DNA of 64,000 bases from the NCBI RefSeq assembly GCF_014529535.1, contig NW_023503374.1, forward strand, positions 8,301,685 through 8,365,684. The letters run 5' to 3'. The notes beneath the pieces were generated by a model. The model was not told where the DNA came from. It searched no databases and saw only the letters and a program-made list of their open reading frames with translations. The DNA comes from Bradysia coprophila (taxonomy: Eukaryota; Arthropoda; Insecta; Diptera; Sciaridae). Of this stretch, positions 32,124 through 44,672 are shown in pieces. How positions within the stretch are numbered: position 1 is the first letter of the stretch; each line of letters begins with the position of its first letter. A program made the position numbers and the translations under genes.

Positions 32124-34598
32124 TCGATGTCATAAATAACTATTACAGTGAAATATTATATTATCAATAGAGCTTCAGATCAGCACGCCGCGCAAACTGA
32201 TCTTGCGTTTACTTAGCAGAGTAACTTTCATGTTAAAAGACGTGTCATTTAATTGAAATTGTTTTATTTTTACTTATTTTTTCTGTTTGCGAATAAAATA
32301 GTTATTTGAATTTTCCATTTTTAAATTTTCTTCATTTGTTTTTACAATAATTTTGGGTTAAAATTCAGAACTTTTTTTTTAACTTATTCCAGTCGTCCCC
32401 AGTTAAATTATCTCAATTTTTTTATTTGTTTAAATTATACATTTTAAAACTACTAAAGACTAAAAATTAAAAAAAAATGAAAATTAGACAAAATGTTTTT
32501 TTTACTCTCTCGTTTTCTTTAAAAAAAATATTACGGAAAAACGATGATCTTAGTTTAAGTTTAAAATTAACAAAAAAAAAAGAGAAACAAAAAATTAATA
32601 ATAATAAAACATCCACAGAAAATTGTGAACATTAAGGTTGCGTTAATTCATTTTTGATTTTTAGTTTTCCTATTTTTATAAATTAAACATTTTCAATTAA
32701 TTTTTAAAAAAAACTTCTTCTTTTGTTGTTGTTTTTGACCGATGAAGATTTGTAATAATGATATTGGTACTCGTACAATAAACAATGTATGGCGCGATTT
32801 TTATTGTTTATCTCATTGTCTCGTTTATTTTAGATCAACTATTTGGTAGAAATGTGTAGATTTTGCGTTAGCAGTGCTCTGGTTATACTGGTCAACGACT
32901 GACATTAACTTTGTTTTCATTGTTCTTCTTCTGTTGAAAAATCAGATTACATTCCCATATCCCTGACACTGTGAAGAAGCGTTGATAAGTGTGGTCGCAG
33001 ACAATTTCAAAAGTAAATCTAAAGTAAAATTGATTTATCGTCGATAGATTGCCAAACGTACGCAAGTCGATCTCTCGTGATATAGATACCTCACGTGAAA
33101 CTAATTGGATTGAAGCCGCATACAAAGATGGATGTAATAAATCTGTAGTAGAAATGACAAGATTATCATTCGAACACAATTATTGAATCTTCGATGTATT
33201 TTCAGATAGTTTGTTAGAGCGTGATTTGAACGCATTGTCAAACGAAAATTAGCTCATTTTTACCTGCAAGTCCGAACAAAAGAAATACTCTCTTCCAACC
33301 TAGTCCCTGTTAACACTTCTATAAATAAGAACATTAGCCAGGACTCATCATTTATAATGCCATCGTATTCACTCGATTCAGATTCGTTTGGTAAGTCTGA
33401 TTCCTGAAGTTTTATTAAAGATGCCATAAGGCTTATTCTGAGACACAATCCCTACGATCCGCACAAAAATTGTTTCGAAGGCGAGTTTTACTCCACCGCA
33501 CTAACAATATCGGTGGAGTGTGGCAGCGTTCACTTTTAGATGTCAAATTTATTGCGGAGATGAGTGAATTCGTTTAAGAAATTGATTCAGCGACCAGACC
33601 ACACTATGCCTCTTGCCAACAAAGCAAATAAAATTCAATCATTTAGGACGCTCTAATAAAATCGGTTTCGACACAGAATTATACGTGTTTCGGTAATACT
33701 CAATCCGAACCACCAATTATATCAAGTTTGGTTTCGGATATAACATCAAAAGACTCTTATTTTATGCTTCACACACGAATAAAATTATTTCATCGGGAAA
33801 AATTATATTCTTAATTCCCATTGAGGGGACTGTACAGTTAATTAAGTAAATATCACTTATAGAAAAAAACTCTAAAATGTAACGAGAAAAGGAAAGGAAA
33901 GAAACTTTTTTAAGATTTTCGATTTTTAATCTAAATTATTTAAAAAAAAACATTTTTTTTGCCATTTAGATATTTTGTCTTTACGAAAAGCATTCAACAC
34001 ATCGAGGTTTTTATGTTTCCAATTATTTTTAACGTTTAAACAAAATAATAAGTCAGATGTTTGGTAATCAATTTCTCTTTATCTTTATTCAAACAATCAT
34101 TATAACACTTCCTTTTCCTTCCTGCGATTCTCAATTAATTAAGTTCGACTCAATAAATCGTCGTCAAAAGTTAACATTTCCTTTTATTTAAATATTCTTG
34201 TATTCTCAAAAGCCAGAAGAAAATTGTGTTCCACAAAAGTGTGTGTTTGGAACAAAACAAAAAGTTTAGCTTGATACAGTGAGATTGAAATTGTTTTAAG
34301 AATTTGGAATTTTCTACATCTTTTCTTACAAAAATGGTGCCACACACAAAAAAAAATCATCCTAATTCATGCACACAAATATTTTTCTTCTTTTTTTTTC
34401 TTCTTCAATTTTTGTTTTTAATTTAAATTTCCTTAAATTTTTTGATTAAATTTTTCTTTTTTTTGACCAAAAAAATCAATAATTTTGATGAAATTATTTT
34501 CTTTTTCATTTTTGTTTTCACTTAGCTTTAAAATGTTTTGTGTGTTCTTGTTGTTGTTTTGTTTTTCATTTTGCTACGACTAAATCAATTTTTATTTT

Positions 34599-37500
34599 CT
34601 AATTATAGGATAAAGCTTGGGCTACTCCATTTACAGTCTTTGATTTTAGTACATCATTTTCGTATGACATGACAGTTTCTTTACCGTTTTCGTAGATTCT
34701 GGAATTAGAGGAAAAGAATTTTCTGTTAGTTTCAATTTGGAAGGCTTTCAATTACAACTGTCCGAGAATTCTAAAAATTAAATCCAATTCTCTCTATTCA
34801 TTCCACAAGCGTTATCATATGGCGACAACCTCGGCGACAACATTACGACACTCACATTTGTGTGTAAATCGATATCAAATGTCAAATCAATAGCAAAAAT
34901 TTGATTGAAATTATCGATTCTCACAATTCTCCTGTGTCAATTTTAAACGGAGTCTAACGTAAGTGGTTGCGGATCAAACAACATATATTGACTACATTCG
35001 GTACAATATGTATCCCATAATGTTTGTGTGAAAGCTCAAGTTGAACTGCTCAACTCCACTCCCTTCTTCACTTTTATCAGGTTGGTCTTACAGAACCGTG
35101 ATATGATTCGTATTGCATCGAACGTATTTATTCATTCATGTCGTGTTAGGCCAACATATTTGGAAGCTTTTGAGATCTTCAAATTTCCTTTAAATTCAAC
35201 ATTTGAAGAGAAGCTTAAAGCTTCCAAAATGAGTCATAAAACAACATTACGAGGTGACCAGACCAGGATCAATCTATTGTTTGGCACATCAGTTGAATTA
35301 CAATAATTTTTACAAAGAGGTGAGTACAAGGATGGAAAAATGATTTTTATCCTCAACCAAGTCTTGTTGTTGTCGAGTTCTCACGTCGAATCAACAATTC
35401 GGTACTTTGCGCATTAGAAATCATTGGAAAAGATGTCAAAGTCCAAATTTTAGCAACCCGTTGACTCAATAAAGTTATGTTACAGAAACTGTTGAGCTCG
35501 ACTTGATACAATTACTGGATAAATTGAGATGGTTTTCCGATGCAAAGATCCACTCAGAGTTAAACTCCAGCTTGATTAGCGCAATAATGCTTTGGTTACC
35601 AAGGCGACTTACCTTTTTGTCATAATTTTTTTGCCATTGAAAAATGTTGTCGATGTTGACGTTCGTTTCGTGGCGCCGCCACCACCACCACCGCCGCCGA
35701 AACCGCCATTGGTAAATGTGGAAAACGATGAGAATCCATTACCCGAACCGTTTTGGAAGAAATCGTCCATCAGCATAAATGGACTCAAAACGGTCGTATT
35801 TTGTGGATGTGAATGTCTGTGACCGCCACCGCGTCTGCCATTCGACGACAATATGTCGGATGATGGTCCAAAGAAGAGATCAAAATGACTGTTGCCGAAA
35901 AATTCTCGGAATACTTCGTCCGGTGACCGGAACACAAAGCCAAAATCTAAGTCATCGTAATCGTGTCGTCTGGTTCGATGATGACGTTCATTTTGGCCGA
36001 GTAAACCGTCTTTTCCATACTGATCGTAAACGCGACGTTTTCGTTCTGCAATTGAAAAGAGAAAATCGGAGAGACGAATTAGTGTCAGTTTCCAATGCAC
36101 ATGAGATTTAATTCGGCTTTCGTATCCAACCGAATCAGATATTATGTTCATAACGGTCGAAGCGAAATGTTTACAATTTCTCATTGGAATTGTGAATGGA
36201 TTGATAAAATAAACTGATGTTACTCTTGCGATAGAAGCCAACTTTCCGAAATTAAGTTTTTACAGGCGACTTGAGTAAGATTCATTTTTGTTTTTGAGTG
36301 TTTTTGGGAGTTCGATTACGTTTGACGATCAAATTGATACGATCCAAATAACGAATAAAGCAGACGCAAAACATGGAATATCAAGCGAATCCAAACGAAC
36401 ATTAAATTCAGTGTGATGTAACACCACAAATCATTGCTGTCATACACATCCATCTGGGTGTCTCACTAACTCAAGTACCTACGTCTTCAAGTCTACTATT
36501 ATCAATATGTGTCCATGAAAGATTTTATATATTCGATAATGGAATAATAAAATGACCGATTTCGTAAATTGAAGAAAAGTTTTATCGATTTTGGTGACAA
36601 GGCGAACCTTGGGAGCTACGGGAAATGATGGTCATGTAACTTAATTTTGTGAAATCTGCATCAAGTTGCAGTTCTTTCATTAACATAAACTCAACATTTT
36701 GATAAAGTTTTCTTGTACACAAGACAATGACCAAGCTGAACACGATTTGCGTATCCAAAAAGAATTAAAATTTTAATAAATGGTGACAAGTAATAGCCTA
36801 GAGGTACACCGCTGTTTCGTTATAAATAATATGTTCAATCACTGCATATGAGTGAGCCGATTAGTGACAGCGCGTCCCTAATATCAAATAAAGTAGATAT
36901 GTATGTCGGTCTCGCTCTGAGAAGCAGAGTATAATTAGAACGTTTCTCTGACGCCACTATCTGCAAAGGTTGAAAATTTTAGCAGTAATTATCTAAATGT
37001 AGTTAGAAAATAAAACGGAATTGTCAGAAACAACTAGTCGAAAATCGACTAGTTGAAAATTAGATTAGCTCTGCTATTGAATCGTTATGTTGCGTTCAAA
37101 TCGTTTCCCGCAGCTACCACAAATATTTTGTAATTTGTGTTAAATGTTATCCACGTAACGTTAGTACACCCAAAGTAGGTAATCTGAAACCAAGTTCTCT
37201 AGAGAAGATATCGTTCGAAAAATAGACTCATGTGAAGACAGCCAATTTCGAAGAATGACTTCGTCGTTGAATTTCTTCAGATATGTTTGATAGCAAAGTC
37301 GTAATAAATAAGAAACGTAAAATTCCTCAATCCACGGACATTATCTTGTTGGTTATGACCATGACTGGAAACACTTCATCGTTAGAAATAGAATTCTAAT
37401 CTACTGGCATGGATCAATGTACTGAACGAAGAAAGTTAATCTCTCTCACTTACATATCTAAAAATGAATGAAAACGCAAGCAGCAAATTGTTAGATATAA

Positions 37501-38710
37501 AATAAGATTAGCCACTGAAAAGTCACACCGAAGAAAAACAAAAGTGTTGTTATTCACCGCATAAAATAAAAAGTTCTTGCTGTCAAAAGGCTTTTTTATC
37601 AGCTTGAAACGATATGATGATTATCAATGCAGAATGATTTGATGAATTGTTAACTTTGAAGTTAATCGAATTTCGTTATCGCTAGAGTTTGTATTATGAA
37701 GGTTTTTTCTATTCCATCGTAAATTGAGTGTGAATTGAATGCTACCCATTTCTCAATCTAATCGTTAACTGACTGACTGTCTGTATCAAATGAATTTCTT
37801 ATTTATAATTTCAATTCAATGGCGTTAGTAATTATCAACTCTCATAAAACAAAACCTTATTAAAACATAAAACAAAACAAAAAAAATGATAAAAATACCA
37901 AAGTATTTGTAAAACGGTGTTGGCTCGAAAAATCCCCGGAACGAGAAACTTCCATTCTGATAACGTGAACCACGACGATACGATGAGGCATCACTACTAC
38001 TATGATGACTCTTATGACTACTACTCCGGTTATCATAAATCTTTCGTTTGTGGGCTGTTTTTTATCGTTTTTTTTTAGACATTGTGTGTTCGTTTACACA
38101 TTTCAATTTCATAATTGTGGATATAATTGAGGCCAAAATTTATATCCAAAACGAATTAAGAAACACGAAACGTACGTTGAATTTAGGGATGAGAAAGAAA
38201 AGAAAAGAAAATTTTAACAAAAATTGACGAATTTTGGTTGTTTCGTTAATTAATCAAAGTCTAGCGGAATTATCTTCATATTCGAGATTGCATTTGGAAA
38301 CACAATTTTTCATCGAGAACATAATCCAGTTCGATTTTTTAATTAAAAATTCAATTTGAAAAAATGGTAAATGTAACTCACCATCTGAGAGCACTTCATA
38401 GGCCTCGCTGATTTCTCTGAATCGTTTGTTTGCCTCATCAAGATTATCAGGATTCTTGTCAGGATGCCATTTCAATGCCAATTTTTTGTATCTGTATCGA
38501 TTTAGATCGAATAATGAAATTCATTTATTGGGTCACTCCTACAAATGACGTCAGGCAAAGGAAAGGAGATGTCAAAAATGCAATCAAGAAGCGTGACGTC
38601 ATTTGTGTACGGTTTTCAAGAACAGTTTGATTATCGGCTACTTACGCTTTCTTAATTTCTGTTTCTGTTGCACTCTTTGAGACGTCCAATATTTTGTAGT
38701 AATCCACCAT
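34599..38710 (-). CDS. mrj: Mrj/DNAJB6-like DnaJ co-chaperone, 4 core exons
   Basis: Minus-strand exons 38646-38710, 38382-38491, 35613-36045 and 34599-34698 join (phases 2, 1, 2) to 235 residues. It is a J-domain protein that would stimulate Hsp70 ATPase activity. The start [10 protein letters not shown], the HPD motif in [19 protein letters not shown], and [23 protein letters not shown] are hallmark. A G/F-type middle follows with [17 protein letters not shown] and a Gly-run (GGGGGGGG), then a Ser/Thr segment ([17 protein letters not shown]) and a short C-terminal exon ending [11 protein letters not shown]. This is the DNAJB6/Mrj arrangement known from vertebrates and flies. The start is fixed by the first Met of the J domain. 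AATAAA (34591-34596) follows the stop within 10 bp, though transcripts may extend further. A cassette exon in intron 2 is listed separately. Confidence 0.93.
37899..38054 (-). CDS. mrj: Candidate mrj cassette exon (52 codons) with possible read-through tail
   Basis: In mrj intron 2, the acceptor TTTTTTTATCG..AAACAG/CCCAC opens a frame that continues exon 2 ([17 protein letters not shown]). It ends at TACTTTG/GTATTTTT. The segment is 156 nt and enters and leaves in phase 1, so inclusion before the 35613-36045 exon keeps the frame and yields 287 residues. AHKRKIYD mimics the ERKRRVYD that begins the next exon. If the weak donor is not used, the frame runs on to TAA at 37825-37827, adding a hydrophobic stretch ([14 protein letters not shown]) that resembles a tail anchor. 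Both products are inferred; no transcript is seen. Confidence 0.7.
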
Positions 38711-41700
38711 TTTGTTCAATTAATTCACCTCGTAGACTAATCTATTAGAAAAATTTTCAAATTCCAACGTTTCACACGGCTAATAAGAACTATAAGTCTT
38801 GGGATTTAGGTTTCAATCGATCTGAAAATAAATAAAACATTTTGACAATCAGATGATTTGAAATTACACAGTTAACTTAAAGTGTAAGTTATCAAAGTTA
38901 CTGTAACAAGGTAAGGCACTGTTTCTTGATTGAGACTTTTAATGTAAAGAATAATACTTTAAGGGAAGTACACTCTTACGAAATGAGAGAATATCTGTCG
39001 TTGTGTACTGAACACACTCAATATCGCCTTTTCTATTTAGAATTCACACCTGTAAGCACTCTAAATGAACTCTGTTCCAATCATATTGTAAGCTACTTAC
39101 AATATTCAATGAACTCTCGTTATCAGCACTTATACGAGTACGAATACAATGCCTCTATGGATATTCTAAAGGTTGCCTGGTGTTGTTTGTGTAGTGGAAC
39201 TAATTGCATGCACTTCTTTACTTATTACATCGTAATTTTTAAACTTTATCTCACCCTTTAACTTTACGTCTATTGAAACAAAGCTTTTCGAAATCACTTC
39301 AAGTTACAGATAAACATTGACCAAAAGTAGTGCATGAACTGGACCCTACACTGAGATAAGGCATTTTTTTGTTCGCTTTTTCTAATTAAAGTTCAGAATG
39401 GATGCATTGTGTGAGAAGAATGCCACGGGTTCATTCATTCAAACTTCACAAGAACATTAAAGCCTCGAAATTTATGACCGATCAAACTTGGAGATGCTCT
39501 TTAACAACTTTGAAGATTCACTTCCTTATATATTATAAATTCCACATCATTTCTCTATGAACGAAGTATAACGTTTTCAGTGAGCATGATGACTTTACCC
39601 ACCTACATGCGTAAGATGAACCTGACAACCGGCAATTTATTATTCACCATTGTAATTTTAACAAAAAAAAAAAATGCAAAAACGAGTAAACTGTTGAAAT
39701 TAATTCCCTCGAACTGAGAATGTGACTAATAAGTCGGACACAATTTACCTAATGAAACTTAATAGGAAAATAACGAAATTTATCAACTTAAAACAAATAT
39801 TCCCATCGACAAGTTTAAAATAAATTGTATTCCAACAAACCAGTGTCTGTGTGGTGGCTGCGTACATATATGTTGCGTCCATTTATAACATTTAAATATT
39901 TTAATCGATACAAAACGAACAACGAAAAAAACACGGTAAAATCGGCGAATAAGCTCTGTGAGTCATGTTCGAACCGCTTTATACCCAGAATATTATTACC
40001 TGGTATATCGAAATGATTTCCGAATAAACCACATGGCTTAAACCAATTGGTAGAAGAGATTGGTACAAACACCGGCACAGACAGTATGATTGTTTATGCA
40101 AATTAGCATCTTTCTATCCTGATCAGACGTCATCATAACATCGAATTGTGGTAAAAATTCGAGAAAAAAGAACCGTTTGATTCGTAAAAATTGTCTTGTC
40201 GTGTGGAGTGATTCAGTACAAGCATAAATTGTGACGTAGTCAAAATAGAGTGGAAATTATCGACGGTTTTACGTTGAAATATGTCTGATACGAGAGATTA
40301 TATTTTTGTTGTTGATATTAGTATTATTTCCACGAAATTTGAATGAGAAAGAAATTGGAAGATTAAAATCTCATTCGCAGATAATAAAAAAAACTTAATT
40401 GGAATACTTAGCATGTTCAATTTTTATGAAGCTTAGAAAATGAAGTAATAAAAAGGCAGTCGGCCGGTCTGGTTGTTAAATTTTTTTAGATGGGAATTAG
40501 GTATTCTTTCTACCAACGAAAATGAAAATAAATATAAAACGAGATCTATAAACGACGTTACATTTACACAAACTACATAAAATATGAAATTAAATTTCTC
40601 TTTTTGTGTGGCGTATATGGAACCGCACCAATTGACGAAATTTACATGAGTGACGGAGCGAACAATGTAAAATATGAAAGACAAAGAACTGTTTGCGAAG
40701 CACATTATTCTTGTGAACGAAACCCAGTTGAGTGTAATAAAATGGGCCGGTAATTTGGATAATTTAGAGACAAATACGTTTTTTTTATTTCATTTGACCT
40801 GAAAGCACACCAAATGTAGTAAAGTGAAACCACCATCAAAATCCCGTAATTTTCCACATCAATTTAGCTGTCGTCAGCTTTAGCTTTCATTTTATTTTCA
40901 CTTTGTACGGGGTAAATGACTAATTCTTTTTTAACTCTGATATTACATTGAAGTGAGCATTTACAAAGGACCGTTACAATCTGGACCATTCGTGGCCTCA
41001 TTCCCACTAAAAAAAAAATCTCAAACTTTTTATCGATTTGTCACAATTTTTACCTCAATTTTATATTTAAAAATCTTAAAATCTTGGGTAAAATAACAGA
41101 CACTCGTTCTTGATCTTCACAATTTCTACGTAAATGCAGTAAAATCGACTAAAAAACTTGCGGAGGTTGTTACATTCCACCAAAACCTAAAACTTTCCGT
41201 TAAAATTGTTCGATTAACAGACTATAACTGGAAAGATGATTTGTTGAAAAGATATTTGCAAAAATCTTATCTCTGTGCGTACAGTCGTTTCAAACAATGA
41301 CCTGTTTGAGATTATCCAATGGAATTCAATATAAAGACTGTAAGCAAAGTGCAATCCACGTCAGAGATGTAGTAATTCACTTAAAGCCCGATATCAGTTA
41401 GATTAGTATTTGACTCAACGTTGTAACGACATTTGAATATCTTGTCTTTTACTTGCTACCCGTGTCATGGTCTAAGAATATATTTTCGTTTGGCCATAAA
41501 CACATAGGGAACAAGAACACTTTTTCGAGAGTTAGAAACTTGATTTCCCCACGCGTGGTTCAGCTTCGTTCCAGATTCACGTGCCGTTGAATCTCTACAA
41601 GATAAAATGCCACCAAAAGTTGACAGAATTTGTTCTGTCCTTATACAGGATTTTGTTGATAGTATCTCGTTTTAAGTTTCGAATTATTGACTGAAGAATC

Positions 41701-43809
41701 CCGTGTAGATTCAAGTCTTAACCAGAACGTTTTTGCAAAGTGGATCACAATGGTTGCCCAATACTCATGGATTAACACATTAAAAACCCGCCACCAACTT
41801 TATTTTACCTGGAAAACATACTAATTCCAGGGGTGCCGTTATCTAATATGCCGAACAAACACCAAAACAAACAAACAGAGCATAATTACTCTTCCCTTTC
41901 CCATGGATCGCGTGAAGCGAAAGTGGAGATAAAATGCTGTTTCGACCTCCGGATTCAATATGCCGGTGGTACAAAACTTTATTTTTCATGGAAAATAATT
42001 AATTCCAGGGGTGGCGCTATCTAAACCAAAAGAACATCCTTCTTTTCCACTTTATTCGGTGTTTTTCACTGAGACACCAAAAACAAACAAACTCCTTTCC
42101 TCATTCATCAAACTTAAACGAACAGAGTATCAAACTCTTCCCTTACTCATGGGATTCACGTTAAGTGAAAAATAAGAAGACAGACGCTGTTTCTACCTCG
42201 GGATTCAGTGGTGGTCTGAGGCTAGCATGATCTAGCCATCGTCAGTTGTTTCCACTGATCCCTTCAACAATTTTTCGACAAATGAACACAGTTGATTCAA
42301 TTAGTCACTTCTTTCTGTCAGACAAACTGAACAAAGCCGATGATTCACAGTGCTATCAAAAATTAGCAATGGAAATTCACAGATGTCTTCAAATGCAATA
42401 GCCTAAACATCTTCCGCGAGTTATATACATCTGGTAAGTAGCATCTTTTCTCATGGTTTAATGTGTTTAGTAATGTTTCGACCTTGACGATCGCAAAATA
42501 ATTATTATTTCGACTATTAAAATTCATCACTGCTGCCAATAAAACTCAATAAACTCCTAATCTACAGTCAAACATCATGCTTCAGAAGAAAAAACACACG
42601 ATGCCGATAATAACAACTGAAATAGTTTATTGTCTAATGAAAATATCAAGAACGAAAAAAAATCGTCTTCACAATTCTGAGATTAATTTTTCGATGATTG
42701 CATCATCCAGCCCAGAATATATGAAATTTACGCATCGATGTACGTTCAATGAATTTTGAATGAATCAGTAGCTTATCATGGAAATCGAACGTTTTCTCTA
42801 GGCATTTTATTTGTGAGATATATTCGTTGTTTTTGTTTTGCATAAAATGCACTTCCAAACGAACAGGTAAATTTATTTTACGTAATGATATGCAATGTAG
42901 CGAACGAGCGGGTTGTCGTCGTGCATGCATTAAATAAAATGAAACATAAAAGTGAAAATTTTATGTTTCGCTTGTGCAACTATAATTACAGATCTAATTT
43001 ATTGTAGTGCAAATAGTTAAATATATGTGAAACCAACAATTTCCATTACAATTTCGATACCTGGGTTCGCATAAGATGCCGGAATAAAATTTTACCATTA
43101 AAACGATCTCTACATTGTATTCATTCCGACAAAGAGAATTATTATATTATTCAGGTGCTGTGGTACAGCGTTGAAGATAAAGCTTTATTCACCAGACCAG
43201 ATATTTATGTGCATTGTTAATTGTGTATATCGAAAATAATAGTCAGTTGATCAACTATAAATCGTTGGTTCAATTGATGTTATATACCTTGCAATTTGAG
43301 TCATCTTTAGTTAGAAAACCACTTAACACTTAACGACTCAAAAATTAATCTTCTGATGAAAATGAAACGAATAAAAAAATCTTTCAACAAAATGTAAAAC
43401 CGTTCAGAAATCATACTGATCTTAAACATTACAACACAAAAATTTATTGAATAATGAAATTGGGCGATGAGCGCAAAAAAAAAGTTGTTTTACCAAATCT
43501 TTGGCCCCCTCACACACCAATAGCCAAAAATGACACCCGTAAAATATTATGCTTCATACAAGCTCAACATTAAGAGTGTCCAATATACTGCCGGCAAATG
43601 AATTTATACGAGAAAAAAAACTAATTCACCTTGTAACGCTATTTAGTTATGGCACGATAATTGTTGTGTTTTAATTTAAATTTTAATTTTGCGAACATGA
43701 ACTTCGTTTCGATTTTGTCTTCAATTGGGCAAAATGTTAAAATTTCCAGTATAAATTCTAGCTGCTATGTCGAAGTTTTACAGTATATAATTTAACGTTG
43801 TGGTATAAA
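38711..43809. other. Gene-poor AT-rich interval
   Basis: No supported gene. The upstream side of mrj (38.71-38.85 kb) should contain its promoter. Scattered short ORFs (for example 38926-39261 plus) lack recognisable features. A diverged duplication lies at 41770-42215. Confidence 0.45.
41770..42215. repeat. Diverged tandem duplication, about 180-210 bp units
   Basis: Shared blocks in order are: ACTTTATTTT..TGGAAAA..TAATTCCAGGGGTG..GCTATCTAA, then ACCAAAAACAAACAAAC, then ACTCTTCCCTT..CATGG and GACGCTGTTTC..ACCTC..GGATTCA. They occur first at about 41790-41960 and again at about 41962-42215. No coding sense. Confidence 0.65.
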
Positions 43810-44672
43810 CTAGGGTGGGTCGTATTTTCATTTTGTTTATATTTTAAAGGATGTACTTAGAATCCCTTGCCTCTAGGCCTCTCTCAGTGTTCCCGACTAA
43901 GACTTTTCGAAAAAAAATTTCAACTTTATTTGCAAATAAAATCGACAAATATCATGACATAATTTGTCGTGTGAGGTATGTCTGAGAATCCATTGCAGAG
44001 AAGTTTGTTGAAAATGAGTTAAAAAGAAAACTCACCAGAGCTCTGTTTTCGAGGCCCAAAGCTGGCAATTTTTTGTTAGAGTAAATAAGTCCAATGAACA
44101 AAAATCGACGAATTTACGTTTATTTGCTCAGAAAAGTGTTATTTTGGGTGAATAGGTATAAAACTATCAATTTCACCAGGTTAGAATGTTTTAATTTGAA
44201 TTTTTTGTTCATATGACTTTTTCACTCTAACAAAAAATTGCCAACTTTGGCAACTAGTTTTCAACAAACTTCTCTTCAATGGATTCTCTATGTGATTTCC
44301 TGCTCGGGCACACCTCACACGACTGTATTATGTTATGATTTGTCGATTTTATTTGCCAATAAAGTTGAAAATTTTGTCGAAAAGTCTTAGTCGGGAACAC
44401 TGACAGACTCTGCCCGAGTGAAGGCGAATGTCAACAACGTTCTTATGGTATTTCATAGCTTAGCTGGACTCCTCAGCTATTAACTAAAGTTAACAGTAAG
44501 GCCTTTTGTTCCTAAATGCCCAAGATATCAGTCAACAATGTGTGCAATTTCATGCTACTACCCCGAAAATCACAAATCAGCCTAGACAAGGAAAAAATTA
44601 TTTTTGATTTTTTCTTTTCGCTCTTTCGGATTCCTTAAAATAAAAAGATTATGAAAATACGACCCACCCTAG
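43810..44672. mobile_element. 863-bp long-armed foldback element
   Basis: The ends CTAGGGTGGGTCGTATTTTCAT and ATGAAAATACGACCCACCCT are inverse. TATAAA flanks both sides (43804-43809 and 44673-44678). Inside, further inverted blocks pair: GTGTTCCCGACTAAGACTTTTCGA with its mirror near 44375-44402, and CTAACAAAAAATTGCCA with its mirror near 44075. The arms therefore span most of the element. No transposase is seen. Confidence 0.8.

Larger units (their letters stand above)
28754..34598. other. Convergent intergenic interval (fl(2)d and mrj 3' ends)
   Basis: No gene supported. 28.75-29.75 kb and 31.5-34.6 kb are plain AT-rich sequence. 32.2-34.6 kb has many A/T homopolymers on the downstream side of mrj, as a long 3' UTR might. 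29.8-32.1 kb is packed with the foldback and miniature elements listed separately. Confidence 0.5.

Noticed and set aside
35592-36111. Plus-strand ORFs with a proline run
   Set aside because: Antisense of the mrj Gly-rich exon.
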